NCBI RefSeq assembly: GCF_006265175.1
Contig: NZ_VDCQ01000008.1
Location: 1-64,000, forward strand
Source of the DNA: Paenibacillus hemerocallicola
GTDB taxonomy: Bacteria; Bacillota; Bacilli; Paenibacillales; NBRC-103111
Length of the DNA: 64,000 nucleotides
Reading direction: 5' to 3'
A program made the position numbers and the translations under genes. Shown here one piece after another: positions 54,123-61,915 of the stretch (its first letter is position 1; every line of letters begins with the position of its first letter). The notes below the pieces were generated by a model, which saw nothing but the letters and a program-made list of their open reading frames with translations, was not told the DNA's origin and made no database searches.

Positions 54123-55451
54123 ATGAAGCTTGGGAAACCTCTTGCATTCGCCTCGCTCCAAGGCTTGGCGGAGCTGCTGCTTTATTTTCCGGTACTCGTT
54201 GCCCTCTATATTGCCGTTCCGCATATGTCTTTGGCTTTTCCGCTCTGGCTTGCGATTTGGTTCGGTTTCTATATGCTCGGCTATGCTTTTCACTACGCCT
54301 TCCCGGGCGTGAGGCAGTGGCAATCGCTGCTAGCCGCAGTCGCGCTCCCCGGAATATGTGTCTGGCTTCTGGCCGGTCCGGTATTCGACAGCGCGCTCAA
54401 TTTCGCCCTGTGGTTGACCGCATGGAGCCGCGGCCGGCAAAACCGGCTGTGGGGCTGGGACGATTCCTTTCCGACCGGACTCCTTTGGATCGGGATGATC
54501 TGCTACTTCCTGGCCTCGTTTCTTTTTCCTTTGTTTTTGGCGACCAAGCATTACTCCCCATGGGTTACCGGAATGGGCATCGCGGCGTTGGCTCTTACGC
54601 TGTATCGGGGCAACAGAGCGACGCTGGAGAGCGAGTCGCTCGGCAAACAGGTCGAGAGCAAGCCGATCGTCGCCCATGAAACGAAATGGCGCAATCGCGC
54701 TCTCGTGCTGGCCGTGTTCATCGTCATCGTCCTGATCGCCGCATTCCGGGCCATCACCGCCGCCGCGGAGCAAGCGGCTTCCTTCCTGTTCTTCGGGGCG
54801 GTCGGCCTGCTGCGCAAGCTGATGGGACTGTTCGTCTTTGATGATGCCGAGTCCACGCCTCCTCCCAAGGATCCGTTGACGGGCGATATGTTGCCCCAGG
54901 GAGAACCGTCTGCATTCGCTCAGCTTATGGAGAAAGTCCTATATTGGGTCGGCGTTCTGCTGCTGCTGGCCGTCACGGTCGGGCTCCTATACGTCCTCGG
55001 CAAATACGTCAAGCGCTGGCTGAAACGGTTCATGGGCTGGTACGGGGAACGTCTGGAGCAAGCGCCGCAGACGGGCTACGTCGACGAAAAGCAATCGCTG
55101 CTGGACGGTCGGGAATGGGCGCTCGAGCGGGCCCGGCAGTGGAAGCGGCGGATCGGCGACATGTTCCGCAAGGAGCCTGGCTGGGACGAGTTGGCCGACA
55201 ACCGCGAGCGCATCCGCGAAGCGTACCGCCGCCTGCTGCTCGGCCGGATCGCCGGCGGCTACGAGCACGACGTGACGCGAACGCCGCGCGAAACCGGCGA
55301 GGAGATGGATCGGCGCACTCCGCTCGATCAAGACGAGACGGGCGTCATCCGTCTGTACGAGGACGCCCGCTACGGCGGCAAGGACGTAACCGACGAGCAG
55401 GCGGCCAAGGCGAAAGCCTTGTTCCGTTCCGGCGGGACCGGACGAAAGTGA
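54123..55451 (+). CDS. DUF4129 domain membrane protein
   Basis: A 442-residue protein with about seven membrane helices, then a C-terminal cytoplasmic DUF4129-like part with NRERIREAYRRLLLGRIAGGYEH and TPRETGEEMDRR. It takes the place of the transglutaminase-like gene usually found third in such operons, but no Cys-His-Asp core is present. It starts 8 bases after the DUF58 stop. Confidence 0.8.
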   Translation: MKLGKPLAFASLQGLAELLLYFPVLVALYIAVPHMSLAFPLWLAIWFGFYMLGYAFHYAFPGVRQWQSLLAAVALPGICVWLLAGPVFDSALNFALWLTAWSRGRQNRLWGWDDSFPTGLLWIGMICYFLASFLFPLFLATKHYSPWVTGMGIAALALTLYRGNRATLESESLGKQVESKPIVAHETKWRNRALVLAVFIVIVLIAAFRAITAAAEQAASFLFFGAVGLLRKLMGLFVFDDAESTPPPKDPLTGDMLPQGEPSAFAQLMEKVLYWVGVLLLLAVTVGLLYVLGKYVKRWLKRFMGWYGERLEQAPQTGYVDEKQSLLDGREWALERARQWKRRIGDMFRKEPGWDELADNRERIREAYRRLLLGRIAGGYEHDVTRTPRETGEEMDRRTPLDQDETGVIRLYEDARYGGKDVTDEQAAKAKALFRSGGTGRK

Positions 55452-55480
55452 GTCAGTAAGAGAAATAGCTCGGAGGCATA

Positions 55481-56368
55481 ATGGACATGAATGTGGAACT
55501 GGCTTACCAAACGTACCGGAAGCTGCTATTTTCCATCGCGTACAGACTGCTCGGGACGGTTACGGAGGCGGAGGATGTCGTTCAGGACGTATTCGTATCG
55601 CTCCATGCCGCAGATCCGGACAGCATCGACAATATGAAGGCATTCCTGGGCAGGTCCGTAACGAACCGATGCCTGAATATTCTCCAATCGGCCTCGCGGA
55701 GAAAAGAAACTTACCCCGGACCTTGGCTCCCCGAGCCTTTGTACGGCGATAGCGGGAGCGGCAGCGAGCCCGGCGGACGGATCGAGCTGGAGGAAGATAT
55801 CGGGTATGCTTATCTGGTCATGCTGGAGCGGCTTTCTCCGCTCGAGAGGGTCGTCTTCGTCCTGCGGGAGGCGTATGGCTACGAGTACGAGGAAATCGGC
55901 GACATGATCGACAAATCCCCCGACAATTGCCGGAAAATATTGAGCCGATCGCGCCGCAAAATGAGCGATGCCGGTTATACCGAGGCGTTGCCTGACGAAC
56001 GGAAGCAAGCGATCGTGCTGCAATTCGTTGCCGCCTTGCGGCAAGGAAACATCCCGGAAGCGATCAATCTGCTAGCCGATCAGGTCGTCATCGTGACGGA
56101 CGGAGGAGGCAAAGTCAAATCGGCGCTGCGGCCGATCGCAGGGATCGGGCGAGTCGGAGCTTTCATCCGAGGCATTGCCGCCAAAGAGACGTTCTCCCAT
56201 GGAGTGGCCCCGGTATCGGTCAACGGCGAGACCGCAATGGCGCTCACGCGGATTCATTTGCCGCAGGCGGTATGGTGCTTCGAGCTGGATCAGGCATCCG
56301 GCAAAATCGTCAAAATCTATGCGGTGAACAATCCGGACAAATTAATCCGCAAATACAAAAATGTTTAA
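55481..56368 (+). CDS. ECF41-type sigma factor with fused C-terminal domain
   Basis: A 295-residue sigma factor. Region 2 (VTEAEDVVQDVFVSLH, about residues 28-43) and region 4 (LSPLERVVFVLREAYGYEYEEIGDM, about residues 117-141) are followed by a SnoaL-like extension of about 110 residues. The extension has TDGGGKVKSA (about residue 206) and ends with NNPDKLIRKYK, the two motifs known as typical of ECF41. The fused domain replaces an anti-sigma factor. The next gene codes for an AhpD-like decarboxylase, the classical ECF41 neighbour. GGAGG precedes the ATG. Confidence 0.92.
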   Translation: MDMNVELAYQTYRKLLFSIAYRLLGTVTEAEDVVQDVFVSLHAADPDSIDNMKAFLGRSVTNRCLNILQSASRRKETYPGPWLPEPLYGDSGSGSEPGGRIELEEDIGYAYLVMLERLSPLERVVFVLREAYGYEYEEIGDMIDKSPDNCRKILSRSRRKMSDAGYTEALPDERKQAIVLQFVAALRQGNIPEAINLLADQVVIVTDGGGKVKSALRPIAGIGRVGAFIRGIAAKETFSHGVAPVSVNGETAMALTRIHLPQAVWCFELDQASGKIVKIYAVNNPDKLIRKYKNV

Positions 56369-56376
56369 AGCCGAAG

Positions 56377-56403
56377 TGTCACAAAACTTCCTGTCACCTT
56401 GTC
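56377..56403 (+). promoter_or_regulatory. Predicted ECF41 promoter
   Basis: TGTCACA (56377-56383), 16 bases, then TGTC (56400-56403). The ECF41 target as I recall it is TGTCACA with a downstream CGTC, so only one base differs. It lies 48 bases upstream of the decarboxylase start, just after the sigma gene. Confidence 0.7.
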
Positions 56404-56450
56404 TTATGGTTGAAGACAAATAACCCGGAATGGGACAGGAGGAACCAGAT

Positions 56451-56897
56451 ATGAAAAACCGGTTTTTGATGAACAAAGTGAACCCCGAGGCGTACGAGGC
56501 CATGCTCGGCCTAGAGAAGTCCACGGAAGGCTCGAGCATTCCGAAGCCGCTCAGAGAGCTGATCAAAATACGCGCTTCGCAAATCAACGCCTGCGCCTTC
56601 TGCATCAATATGCACACGAAGGATGCCCGCGAGCTCGGAGAAACGGAGCAGCGCATCTATGCGTTGAACGCCTGGCGGGAGGCTCCTTTCTTCACGCCCG
56701 AGGAGCGGGCCGTACTGGCGTTGACCGAATCGGTCACGCTGGTGGCGGATACCCACGTTCCCGACGACGTCTATGAGGAAGTCCGCGCTTTCTTCGACGA
56801 GAAGCAAACGGCGGAGATCATTATGCAAATCGTAGTCATCAACGCCTGGAACCGGATCGCCGTCTCCACGCGCTTAATGCCCAAACAGGATTCGTAA
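56451..56897 (+). CDS. Carboxymuconolactone decarboxylase family protein (AhpD-like)
   Basis: A 148-residue protein with SIPKPLRELIKIRASQINAC and the redox pair CAFCINMH (Cys48, Cys51), then FFTPEERAVLALTESVT. It has the AhpD core. Proteins of this group next to ECF41 sigma factors are the usual targets, but their substrate is unknown. The ATG has AGGAGG upstream. An ECF41-type promoter precedes it. Confidence 0.92.
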   Translation: MKNRFLMNKVNPEAYEAMLGLEKSTEGSSIPKPLRELIKIRASQINACAFCINMHTKDARELGETEQRIYALNAWREAPFFTPEERAVLALTESVTLVADTHVPDDVYEEVRAFFDEKQTAEIIMQIVVINAWNRIAVSTRLMPKQDS

Positions 56898-56918
56898 AGC
56901 CGGAATCAGCTCATAAAC

Positions 56919-56961
56919 AAACCTCCATCACCACTTTTCATAAGTGGTCTGGAGGTTTTAT
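56919..56961. terminator. Bidirectional terminator between the decarboxylase and cobA genes
   Basis: AAACCTCCA pairs with TGGAGGTTT and an inner CCACTT/AAGTGG lengthens the stem; T-rich and A-rich ends flank it. It lies between convergent genes. Confidence 0.85.
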
Positions 56962-56968
56962 CGTTTCA

Positions 56969-58069
56969 TTATATAGCATTAGCCGTATAGTCGCCTTGCC
57001 GCACATTCGCCATAATCCGCTGCAGCTGTTCCCGGACCCGGACCGTTTCCCCTATGACGATCAGAGCCGGGTTGTCTACCGTCTCCGCTTCGGCGAGCCT
57101 GCCGATGTCATCGAGCGTCCCGATCACGATACGCTCGCTCTCCGTCGTTCCCCGTTCGATCAAGGCGACGGGAGTCGAGCCGGCTTTGCCGTACTTCAGC
57201 AACTCTTCCCGTATTGCCTCGAGCCGGCCGATTCCCATGTAGACGACAAGCGTATCCACGCTATGCGCCAGCAAATCCCAGCGAACGGGAGGCCCGTTAT
57301 CGCGGCAGCGGCTTCCGGTCACGACTGCAAACGAAGCGCTGACCCCCCGATGCGTCAAAGGAATATATGTCGAGGCGGCAGCTCCGATCGCCGAAGTGAT
57401 GCCCGGTATTACCTCGCATGCAATTCCCCGCTCCGCCAATGCAAGCGCCTCTTCTCCTCCGCGGCCGAATACCAGAGGGTCACCTCCCTTTAGCCGCACT
57501 ACCGTCTTTCCGGACAGCGCATATTCGATGAGCGTATCGTGGATCCACTCCTGGGTCATCGCATGGCATCCCGGCGATTTGCCGCAATACAATTTGACGG
57601 CATCCGGCTTCGCATAAGCGAGCAGCTCCTCGCCCGCGAGCCGGTCATACAAGATGACGTCAGCCTCCCCAATTCGCCGGAGCCCCTTTACCGTGATCAA
57701 TTCGGGGTCTCCCGGCCCCGCGCCTATGAGGTAAACCGTTCCCGGCCTCATGCACTTTGGTCTGCGGGCACCGCTTCGACGCCCGCTTCCGAGGATCGTT
57801 CCGACGGCTGCTTGATAACGGGCGAAGCTGCCGGTTACGAGCTCCAAGCCGAGCAGCACGATCATGACGAAGCCTACCGGAAAAATGACGGCACCGGTTA
57901 TACCCGGCTTCGTCTGCGACGCAGCCGTAAAGGCGAGCGTCGTGGCGCAAGCGAGAACAGCTCCGGCCTGTAAGCCCCGAACGACCGTTCGCTGGGCGCT
58001 AAGCCCCGCTTTGACCGCTCCCGCCTCGATCGTCGCATTCAGCCTATTCGCCGGTTTGAGTTCGTTCAT
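56969..58069 (-). CDS. cobA: Chimera: formate/nitrite transporter fragment fused to uroporphyrinogen-III C-methyltransferase
   Basis: A 366-residue protein in two parts. Residues about 1-85 match the start of FNT channels: AGAVKAGLSAQRTVVRGLQAG, two membrane helices, and GLELVTGSF, where the homology ends. Residues 107-366 form a complete SUMT: VYLIGAGPGDPELITVKGL, VILYDRLAGEELLAYA, RLKGGDPLVFGRGGEE and VIPGITSAIGAAA. SUMT makes precorrin-2, the precursor of sirohaem for nitrite reductase. The ATG at 58069 has GGGGGGAG upstream; the internal ATG at 57751 has no ribosome site, so the fused frame is probably the one translated. The FNT part is too short to form a channel. Confidence 0.85.
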   Translation of the reverse strand: MNELKPANRLNATIEAGAVKAGLSAQRTVVRGLQAGAVLACATTLAFTAASQTKPGITGAVIFPVGFVMIVLLGLELVTGSFARYQAAVGTILGSGRRSGARRPKCMRPGTVYLIGAGPGDPELITVKGLRRIGEADVILYDRLAGEELLAYAKPDAVKLYCGKSPGCHAMTQEWIHDTLIEYALSGKTVVRLKGGDPLVFGRGGEEALALAERGIACEVIPGITSAIGAAASTYIPLTHRGVSASFAVVTGSRCRDNGPPVRWDLLAHSVDTLVVYMGIGRLEAIREELLKYGKAGSTPVALIERGTTESERIVIGTLDDIGRLAEAETVDNPALIVIGETVRVREQLQRIMANVRQGDYTANAI

Positions 58070-58131
58070 CCGGTTCTCCCCCCAATGTGTCGACGTAATT
58101 GGACCCGCTCCCGTCTTCCCGTATAACGATA

Positions 58132-58195
58132 CAAGAAAAAGCCCGTCTCGCTCCATGGGAAAATAAACTACTTACCCACAAGAGTGAAGACAGGC
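58132..58195 (-). terminator. Leader terminator (attenuator) of the FNT-cobA gene
   Basis: On the minus strand GCCTGTCTT pairs with GAGACGGGC (two G-U pairs), the stem continues with CTC/GAG and TGGG/CCCA, and T5CTT follows. It lies about 60 bases upstream of the coding start, so it stops transcription before the gene unless it is disrupted. Its first arm (58187-58195) is also part of the upstream ANTAR hairpin P2. Confidence 0.8.
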
Positions 58196-58232
58196 CTCAT
58201 TGCCGCTTCTTCCGAATACATCGTTGTATTCG
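58186..58232 (-). promoter_or_regulatory. ANTAR two-hexaloop antiterminator element
   Basis: On the minus strand two hairpins follow each other. P1 (58213-58232) has stem CGAATAC/GTATTCG and hexaloop AACGAT. P2 (58186-58212) has stems GAAGA/TCTTC and GGC/GCC and hexaloop AATGAG. Both loops carry A at position 1 and G at position 4, the rule for ANTAR-protein targets. The 3' arm of P2 is the 5' arm of the terminator, so binding would prevent termination. The ANTAR protein is encoded divergently from 58437. Confidence 0.8.
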
Positions 58233-58255
58233 CGAGAAATAAAGTTGTTACCCAA

Positions 58256-58285
58256 ACTATACAACAGCATTTTCACAGATGTCAA
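58256..58285 (-). promoter_or_regulatory. Promoter of the FNT-cobA transcript
   Basis: On the minus strand TTGACA (58280-58285) and TATAGT (58256-58261) are 18 bases apart. Transcription would begin near 58249, about 15 bases upstream of the first ANTAR hairpin, giving a leader of about 180 bases. Confidence 0.7.
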
Positions 58286-58436
58286 TATTCATTACACAAA
58301 AATCTTTTTAAATGTGATTATCGACAAAAACGCCTTTTATGTGTTATAAAAGTTTACATCACACTCGAATGTCATACACAAGACACCCCGCCTTACCATT
58401 TCCCATTTTCACGTTACCGGAAAGGAGCTACTCCCC

Positions 58437-59063
58437 ATGCGGTCTTTGTTGGTTATACACGATCAAGCGACGCGGTCCGAATCGGAACGAAAATCAGCGC
58501 AGCCATGCGATAACCCGCTTCCCGAATCGGTTCTCCGGTCGTGCGGATATTCCGTTGCGATAGCGTATAACGAAATACAGGCGAAATCGTTAATCCGGGA
58601 TTCCGATGCCACCGTCCTGCATCTGCCCGTCTCGGACATCCGATCGTGGGGAACGTCGCTGCTGAGCTGGAAGCTCGTCCCCCTCCTCTGGTGGTGCAGC
58701 GACTCCACGGCGACGTTATCCGTTGACGCCTGCGAAGACAACGTCATGATCGACGGCATCCTTACTCCCTTGATGGGAGCGCAGGAGGTGCACTGGGCGC
58801 TGCATTTCGGGGCCAAGCAGTGCTTCGAGCGGCAGCAATGGCAAAATGAGCGTACGCAGCTGCTCTCCCGGATCGAGGAACGCAAATGGATCGACATGGC
58901 GAAAGGAATCTTGTGCGAAATCAAGCATATATCGGAGTCGGAAGCTTACGACCTGCTCCGCAAGCAGGCCATGAATGAACGAAAGCGCCTGGTCGATGTC
59001 GCCACTTCGATCGTCAACGTGTACCGGCTTCTTCAGGAGCAAAAACAAAAGGGGGCGAAATAG
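58437..59063 (+). CDS. ANTAR-domain RNA-binding antiterminator with degenerate receiver
   Basis: A 208-residue protein. The N-terminal 120 residues look like a response-regulator receiver that has lost its phospho-acceptor pattern (RSLLVIHDQATRSESERK; no conserved Lys pair). A coiled segment (about residues 128-145) leads to a C-terminal ANTAR domain (about residues 145-205) with ERKWIDMAKGILCEIKHISE, SEAYDLLRKQAMNERKRLVD and VATSIVNVYRLL. AAAGGAG precedes the ATG. ANTAR proteins bind paired hexaloop hairpins and prevent termination; such a leader is found on the opposite strand next door. Confidence 0.9.
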   Translation: MRSLLVIHDQATRSESERKSAQPCDNPLPESVLRSCGYSVAIAYNEIQAKSLIRDSDATVLHLPVSDIRSWGTSLLSWKLVPLLWWCSDSTATLSVDACEDNVMIDGILTPLMGAQEVHWALHFGAKQCFERQQWQNERTQLLSRIEERKWIDMAKGILCEIKHISESEAYDLLRKQAMNERKRLVDVATSIVNVYRLLQEQKQKGAK

Positions 59064-59065
59064 CG

Positions 59066-60100
59066 ATGATCAACCTGCTGAAGGAAGTTGCTCGCGGCAA
59101 AAGGGGAGCCCGCGATCTGACATACGAGGAGTCGCTTGCGGCCGCCGAAGCGATCATGACTCTGCAAGCGACGCCGGCCCAGATCGGAGCGTTCTTCATA
59201 GCCGAGCGGGTCAAGTTGGAAAGTGTGGAAGAGCTGGAGGCGTTCGTAGCCGTCTGCCGCAAATATGCGCACCGCACGCCGGTCCCGAACGGTATCGACT
59301 GCGCAGGCCCCTATGACGGCAGAAAGTCGTCCTTCATCGCAACGTTCGCGACCGCCTTTCTGCTCGCCTCGGCCGGACTTCCGGCTGCGCTGCACGGCAT
59401 GGCCTCCCTTCCGCCCAAATGGGGAGTTACGCTGCACGATCTTCTGGGAGAAGCCGGCATTGACGCGGAGCTCCTTTCCCATGAACAGGCGCTGCATGCC
59501 GCACGCGAAACGGGCGTACTCTACGTACCTGCCGAGCAGTGGTGCCCGCCGCTCAAGCGGCTGCGCTCCATCCGCGAAGAGCTCGGCATGCGGACGGCGC
59601 TCAATACGGCGGAGAAGCTGATCAATTATGCGCATTCGCCCTATACCGTTTTCGGCGTATACCACAACACGGTGTTCGACCGGCTTGCCCGGCTGCTCGT
59701 AAAGCTCGAATACCGCAAAGCCTTGATCGTGCAAGGCCCGGAAGGCTCGGAGGATTTGTTCATAGACCGGCCTACGCGGACGTACAAGGTCGAAGACGGA
59801 CAATTCCAGCTCCATGTTATCGATCCGGAGACGCTCGGTCTGGACACGCCGCTTCCCGAAACGGAATGGACGGCGGGCGAGCAGCTGCGCGTGACGGAAG
59901 CCGTTCTGCGCGGAGAAGCCGATCTGGCCTACTACAATCAAGTGCTGCTGAACGGAGCTGTCAGGCTGCATATAGCCGACCGGGTGAGTTCCGTCGAAGA
60001 AGGGCTTTACACGTGCAAGTCGCTTCTTGACGGCGGGCAAGCATGGGACGTCTATGCGAAATGGCGGGAAGCGCTCTCTCCCGCGAAGGTACGGCCCTAG
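59066..60100 (+). CDS. Anthranilate phosphoribosyltransferase-like protein (TrpD2/YbiB-like)
   Basis: A 344-residue protein of the glycosyltransferase family 3 fold. It has LTYEESLAAAEAIMTLQATP (helical N-domain) and a DCAGPYDGRKSSFIATFATAFLLASAG phosphate region, but lacks the usual GTGGD PRPP motif. A late NTAEKLINYAHSPYTVFGVYH follows. Such TrpD-like proteins bind nucleic acids in some cases and are not tryptophan enzymes. It starts 3 bases after the ANTAR stop, so both belong together, as in nitrate-assimilation loci of related organisms (inference). Confidence 0.85.
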   Translation: MINLLKEVARGKRGARDLTYEESLAAAEAIMTLQATPAQIGAFFIAERVKLESVEELEAFVAVCRKYAHRTPVPNGIDCAGPYDGRKSSFIATFATAFLLASAGLPAALHGMASLPPKWGVTLHDLLGEAGIDAELLSHEQALHAARETGVLYVPAEQWCPPLKRLRSIREELGMRTALNTAEKLINYAHSPYTVFGVYHNTVFDRLARLLVKLEYRKALIVQGPEGSEDLFIDRPTRTYKVEDGQFQLHVIDPETLGLDTPLPETEWTAGEQLRVTEAVLRGEADLAYYNQVLLNGAVRLHIADRVSSVEEGLYTCKSLLDGGQAWDVYAKWREALSPAKVRP

Positions 60101-60130
60101 CGAGGCGCCAACCTTTCTGCCGATATAAAC

Positions 60131-60167
60131 AAGCGGCCCTTCTCGCTCTATCGCGAAAAAGGCCGCA
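60131..60167. terminator. Hairpin between the TrpD-like gene and the sugar-binding lipoprotein gene
   Basis: GCGGCC pairs with GGCCGC, and an inner TCGC/GCGA adds stability. It lies between convergent genes. There is no strong T run on either side, so termination would be moderate. Confidence 0.6.
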
Positions 60168-60179
60168 TTCCTGCCTGCT

Positions 60180-61817
60180 TTACTTGCTTTTGCTGTAACG
60201 GTCGTAGGCTGCCTTGTACGTCTTCAAATATTGGTCGACGCCCATATTTTTGACCGTCGTCACGTATTTGTCCCACTCGTCGAAGGAGGCCGCTCCGGTA
60301 ATGAATTTCGATTCCATCTCGCCGATGTAGGTATGAATATCCGAGCCTTTCGCGCTCATGTACTCGCTCTCGGCGTCGGTGAAGTTGAAGTTGTACCACA
60401 GCTCCTTGAGCGCGTAAGGCTGCGCCTTCTTGCCGGCTTCCACCGATTCCGGCAGCGTCTCCGACCCTTTGAAATATTTCTCCTGCACATAACCGGGGTA
60501 GCTTCCGCCCATCCATGTCACATACTTGGTCAAGGCTTGGTCCATCGTCAGGCCGGCCGGATTTTTCTTGATCTCGTCGATATATTCGAGCTTGCCGTCG
60601 GCCGTTTTCGTGTAGCTCGTGCCCTCCGTGCCCATGAAGTAAAACTGCGCGCCCTCGTCGCTGTAGAAATGGTCCATCCAACGAATCGTCGCTTCGATAT
60701 TTTTGTTTTTATTCGTAATGACGAACGCGCCCGGCCATACCATCGGCACTTTGATGTGCGTGTACATTTGATCCCCGTTCGGCCCTTTCAGCGCGCCGAG
60801 TCCGAAGTATCCGTCGCCGTTGAACTGGGTTTTCGGGTTCGGATTGATCGTCGAGCCGAGCACGTTTTTCGCGCCTTTGGCGTATAAGGCGTTGCCGTTC
60901 TGGGTGAAAATGTCCTTGTCGATCAAGCCCTCCGCATACAGCTTGTTGACGTATTGCAGCATTTCCTTGTTGTTCTGGGTCAGACGGAAAAAGCGCAGCT
61001 CGTTCGTTTTCGGATCGACATCGACGAACTTGTGGCCGAGTCCGCGGTTGCCTATGCCCCAAGCCCCTTTGATCTGATCGATGAGAGGGCCGATGCCCGT
61101 TCCGCTGTACGGAATTTCGTCGGCTTGGCCGTTGCCGTTCAGATCGGTCGATTTGACCGCCTTCAAATACTTGTACAGCTCCTCGGTCGTTTGAGGCTCC
61201 TTCATGTTCAGCTTGTCCAGCCACTCCTGCTTGACCCACAGCGGCGTACCGATCAGCATCGGCAAAAATTCCGGGCTGTAGAACGACGGGAACGAGTATA
61301 TATTGCCGTCCGGCATCGTCAGTGCTTTGCGCAGATCCGGATATTTGTCCATCAGCTTCTTCAGGTTGGGCGCATAGTCGTTGATATAATCGTTCAGCTT
61401 GACGAACACGCCTTGGCTGCCGTATTTCATCAGATCGGAGGCCGGCACCCGGGCGGAATACAGCGCGTCCGGATAGTCGCCGTTGGCAAGCGCCAAATTG
61501 CGTTTCTCCGTCAAGCTGCCGAACGGAACGAACTGAAAATTGACTTTGACGTTGGACATTTTGGCGTATTCCTTCCACACCAGCCTCTCTTCGAAGCTGT
61601 TGCTGCCGTTCGTGTCGGCGAGTCCGGTGAAAAACGTCAGCTCGACCGGCTGCTTGACGATCGGCATGCCCGCCTTATTGACGTTTTGCCCCGCGGCTTC
61701 CTTCTCCGTCCCTTGATTCGCTCCCCCATCCGCTTCCTTCGTATTGCTGCAGCCGGCCGCCAAGCTTACGGCGATGACAGAAGACACCGTTAATACCGAT
61801 AATTTCGTCCATTTCAT
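60180..61817 (-). CDS. Sugar-binding lipoprotein (LipO/family 1)
   Basis: A 545-residue lipoprotein with lipobox LAAGC (Cys23) and VELTFFTGLADTNGSNSFEERL, followed by PSFYSPEFLPMLIGTPLWVKQEWLDKLN (about residues 160-190), typical of the long LipO-type binding proteins that work with LplB/LplC permeases. The start at 61817 (MKWTKL) has GGGAGG upstream; the open frame continues far upstream, without meaning. It follows the two permease genes and is the third gene of the operon. The sugar is probably an oligosaccharide or plant polymer fragment. Confidence 0.93.
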   Translation of the reverse strand: MKWTKLSVLTVSSVIAVSLAAGCSNTKEADGGANQGTEKEAAGQNVNKAGMPIVKQPVELTFFTGLADTNGSNSFEERLVWKEYAKMSNVKVNFQFVPFGSLTEKRNLALANGDYPDALYSARVPASDLMKYGSQGVFVKLNDYINDYAPNLKKLMDKYPDLRKALTMPDGNIYSFPSFYSPEFLPMLIGTPLWVKQEWLDKLNMKEPQTTEELYKYLKAVKSTDLNGNGQADEIPYSGTGIGPLIDQIKGAWGIGNRGLGHKFVDVDPKTNELRFFRLTQNNKEMLQYVNKLYAEGLIDKDIFTQNGNALYAKGAKNVLGSTINPNPKTQFNGDGYFGLGALKGPNGDQMYTHIKVPMVWPGAFVITNKNKNIEATIRWMDHFYSDEGAQFYFMGTEGTSYTKTADGKLEYIDEIKKNPAGLTMDQALTKYVTWMGGSYPGYVQEKYFKGSETLPESVEAGKKAQPYALKELWYNFNFTDAESEYMSAKGSDIHTYIGEMESKFITGAASFDEWDKYVTTVKNMGVDQYLKTYKAAYDRYSKSK

Positions 61818-61915
61818 CTGTGTGGTTCCTCCCATTGAAAGTCTTTCCTCTATATGCCAAAAGGGAACGACTCCCTTTAAAGCCGGATCCGTACCAGCGC
61901 CCGTTTCGTAAACCG

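Noticed and set aside
57741-57790. Independent cobA start with its own ribosome site at 57751
   Set aside because: No Shine-Dalgarno-like sequence lies upstream of the internal ATG, whereas the fused frame has a strong one at 58069.
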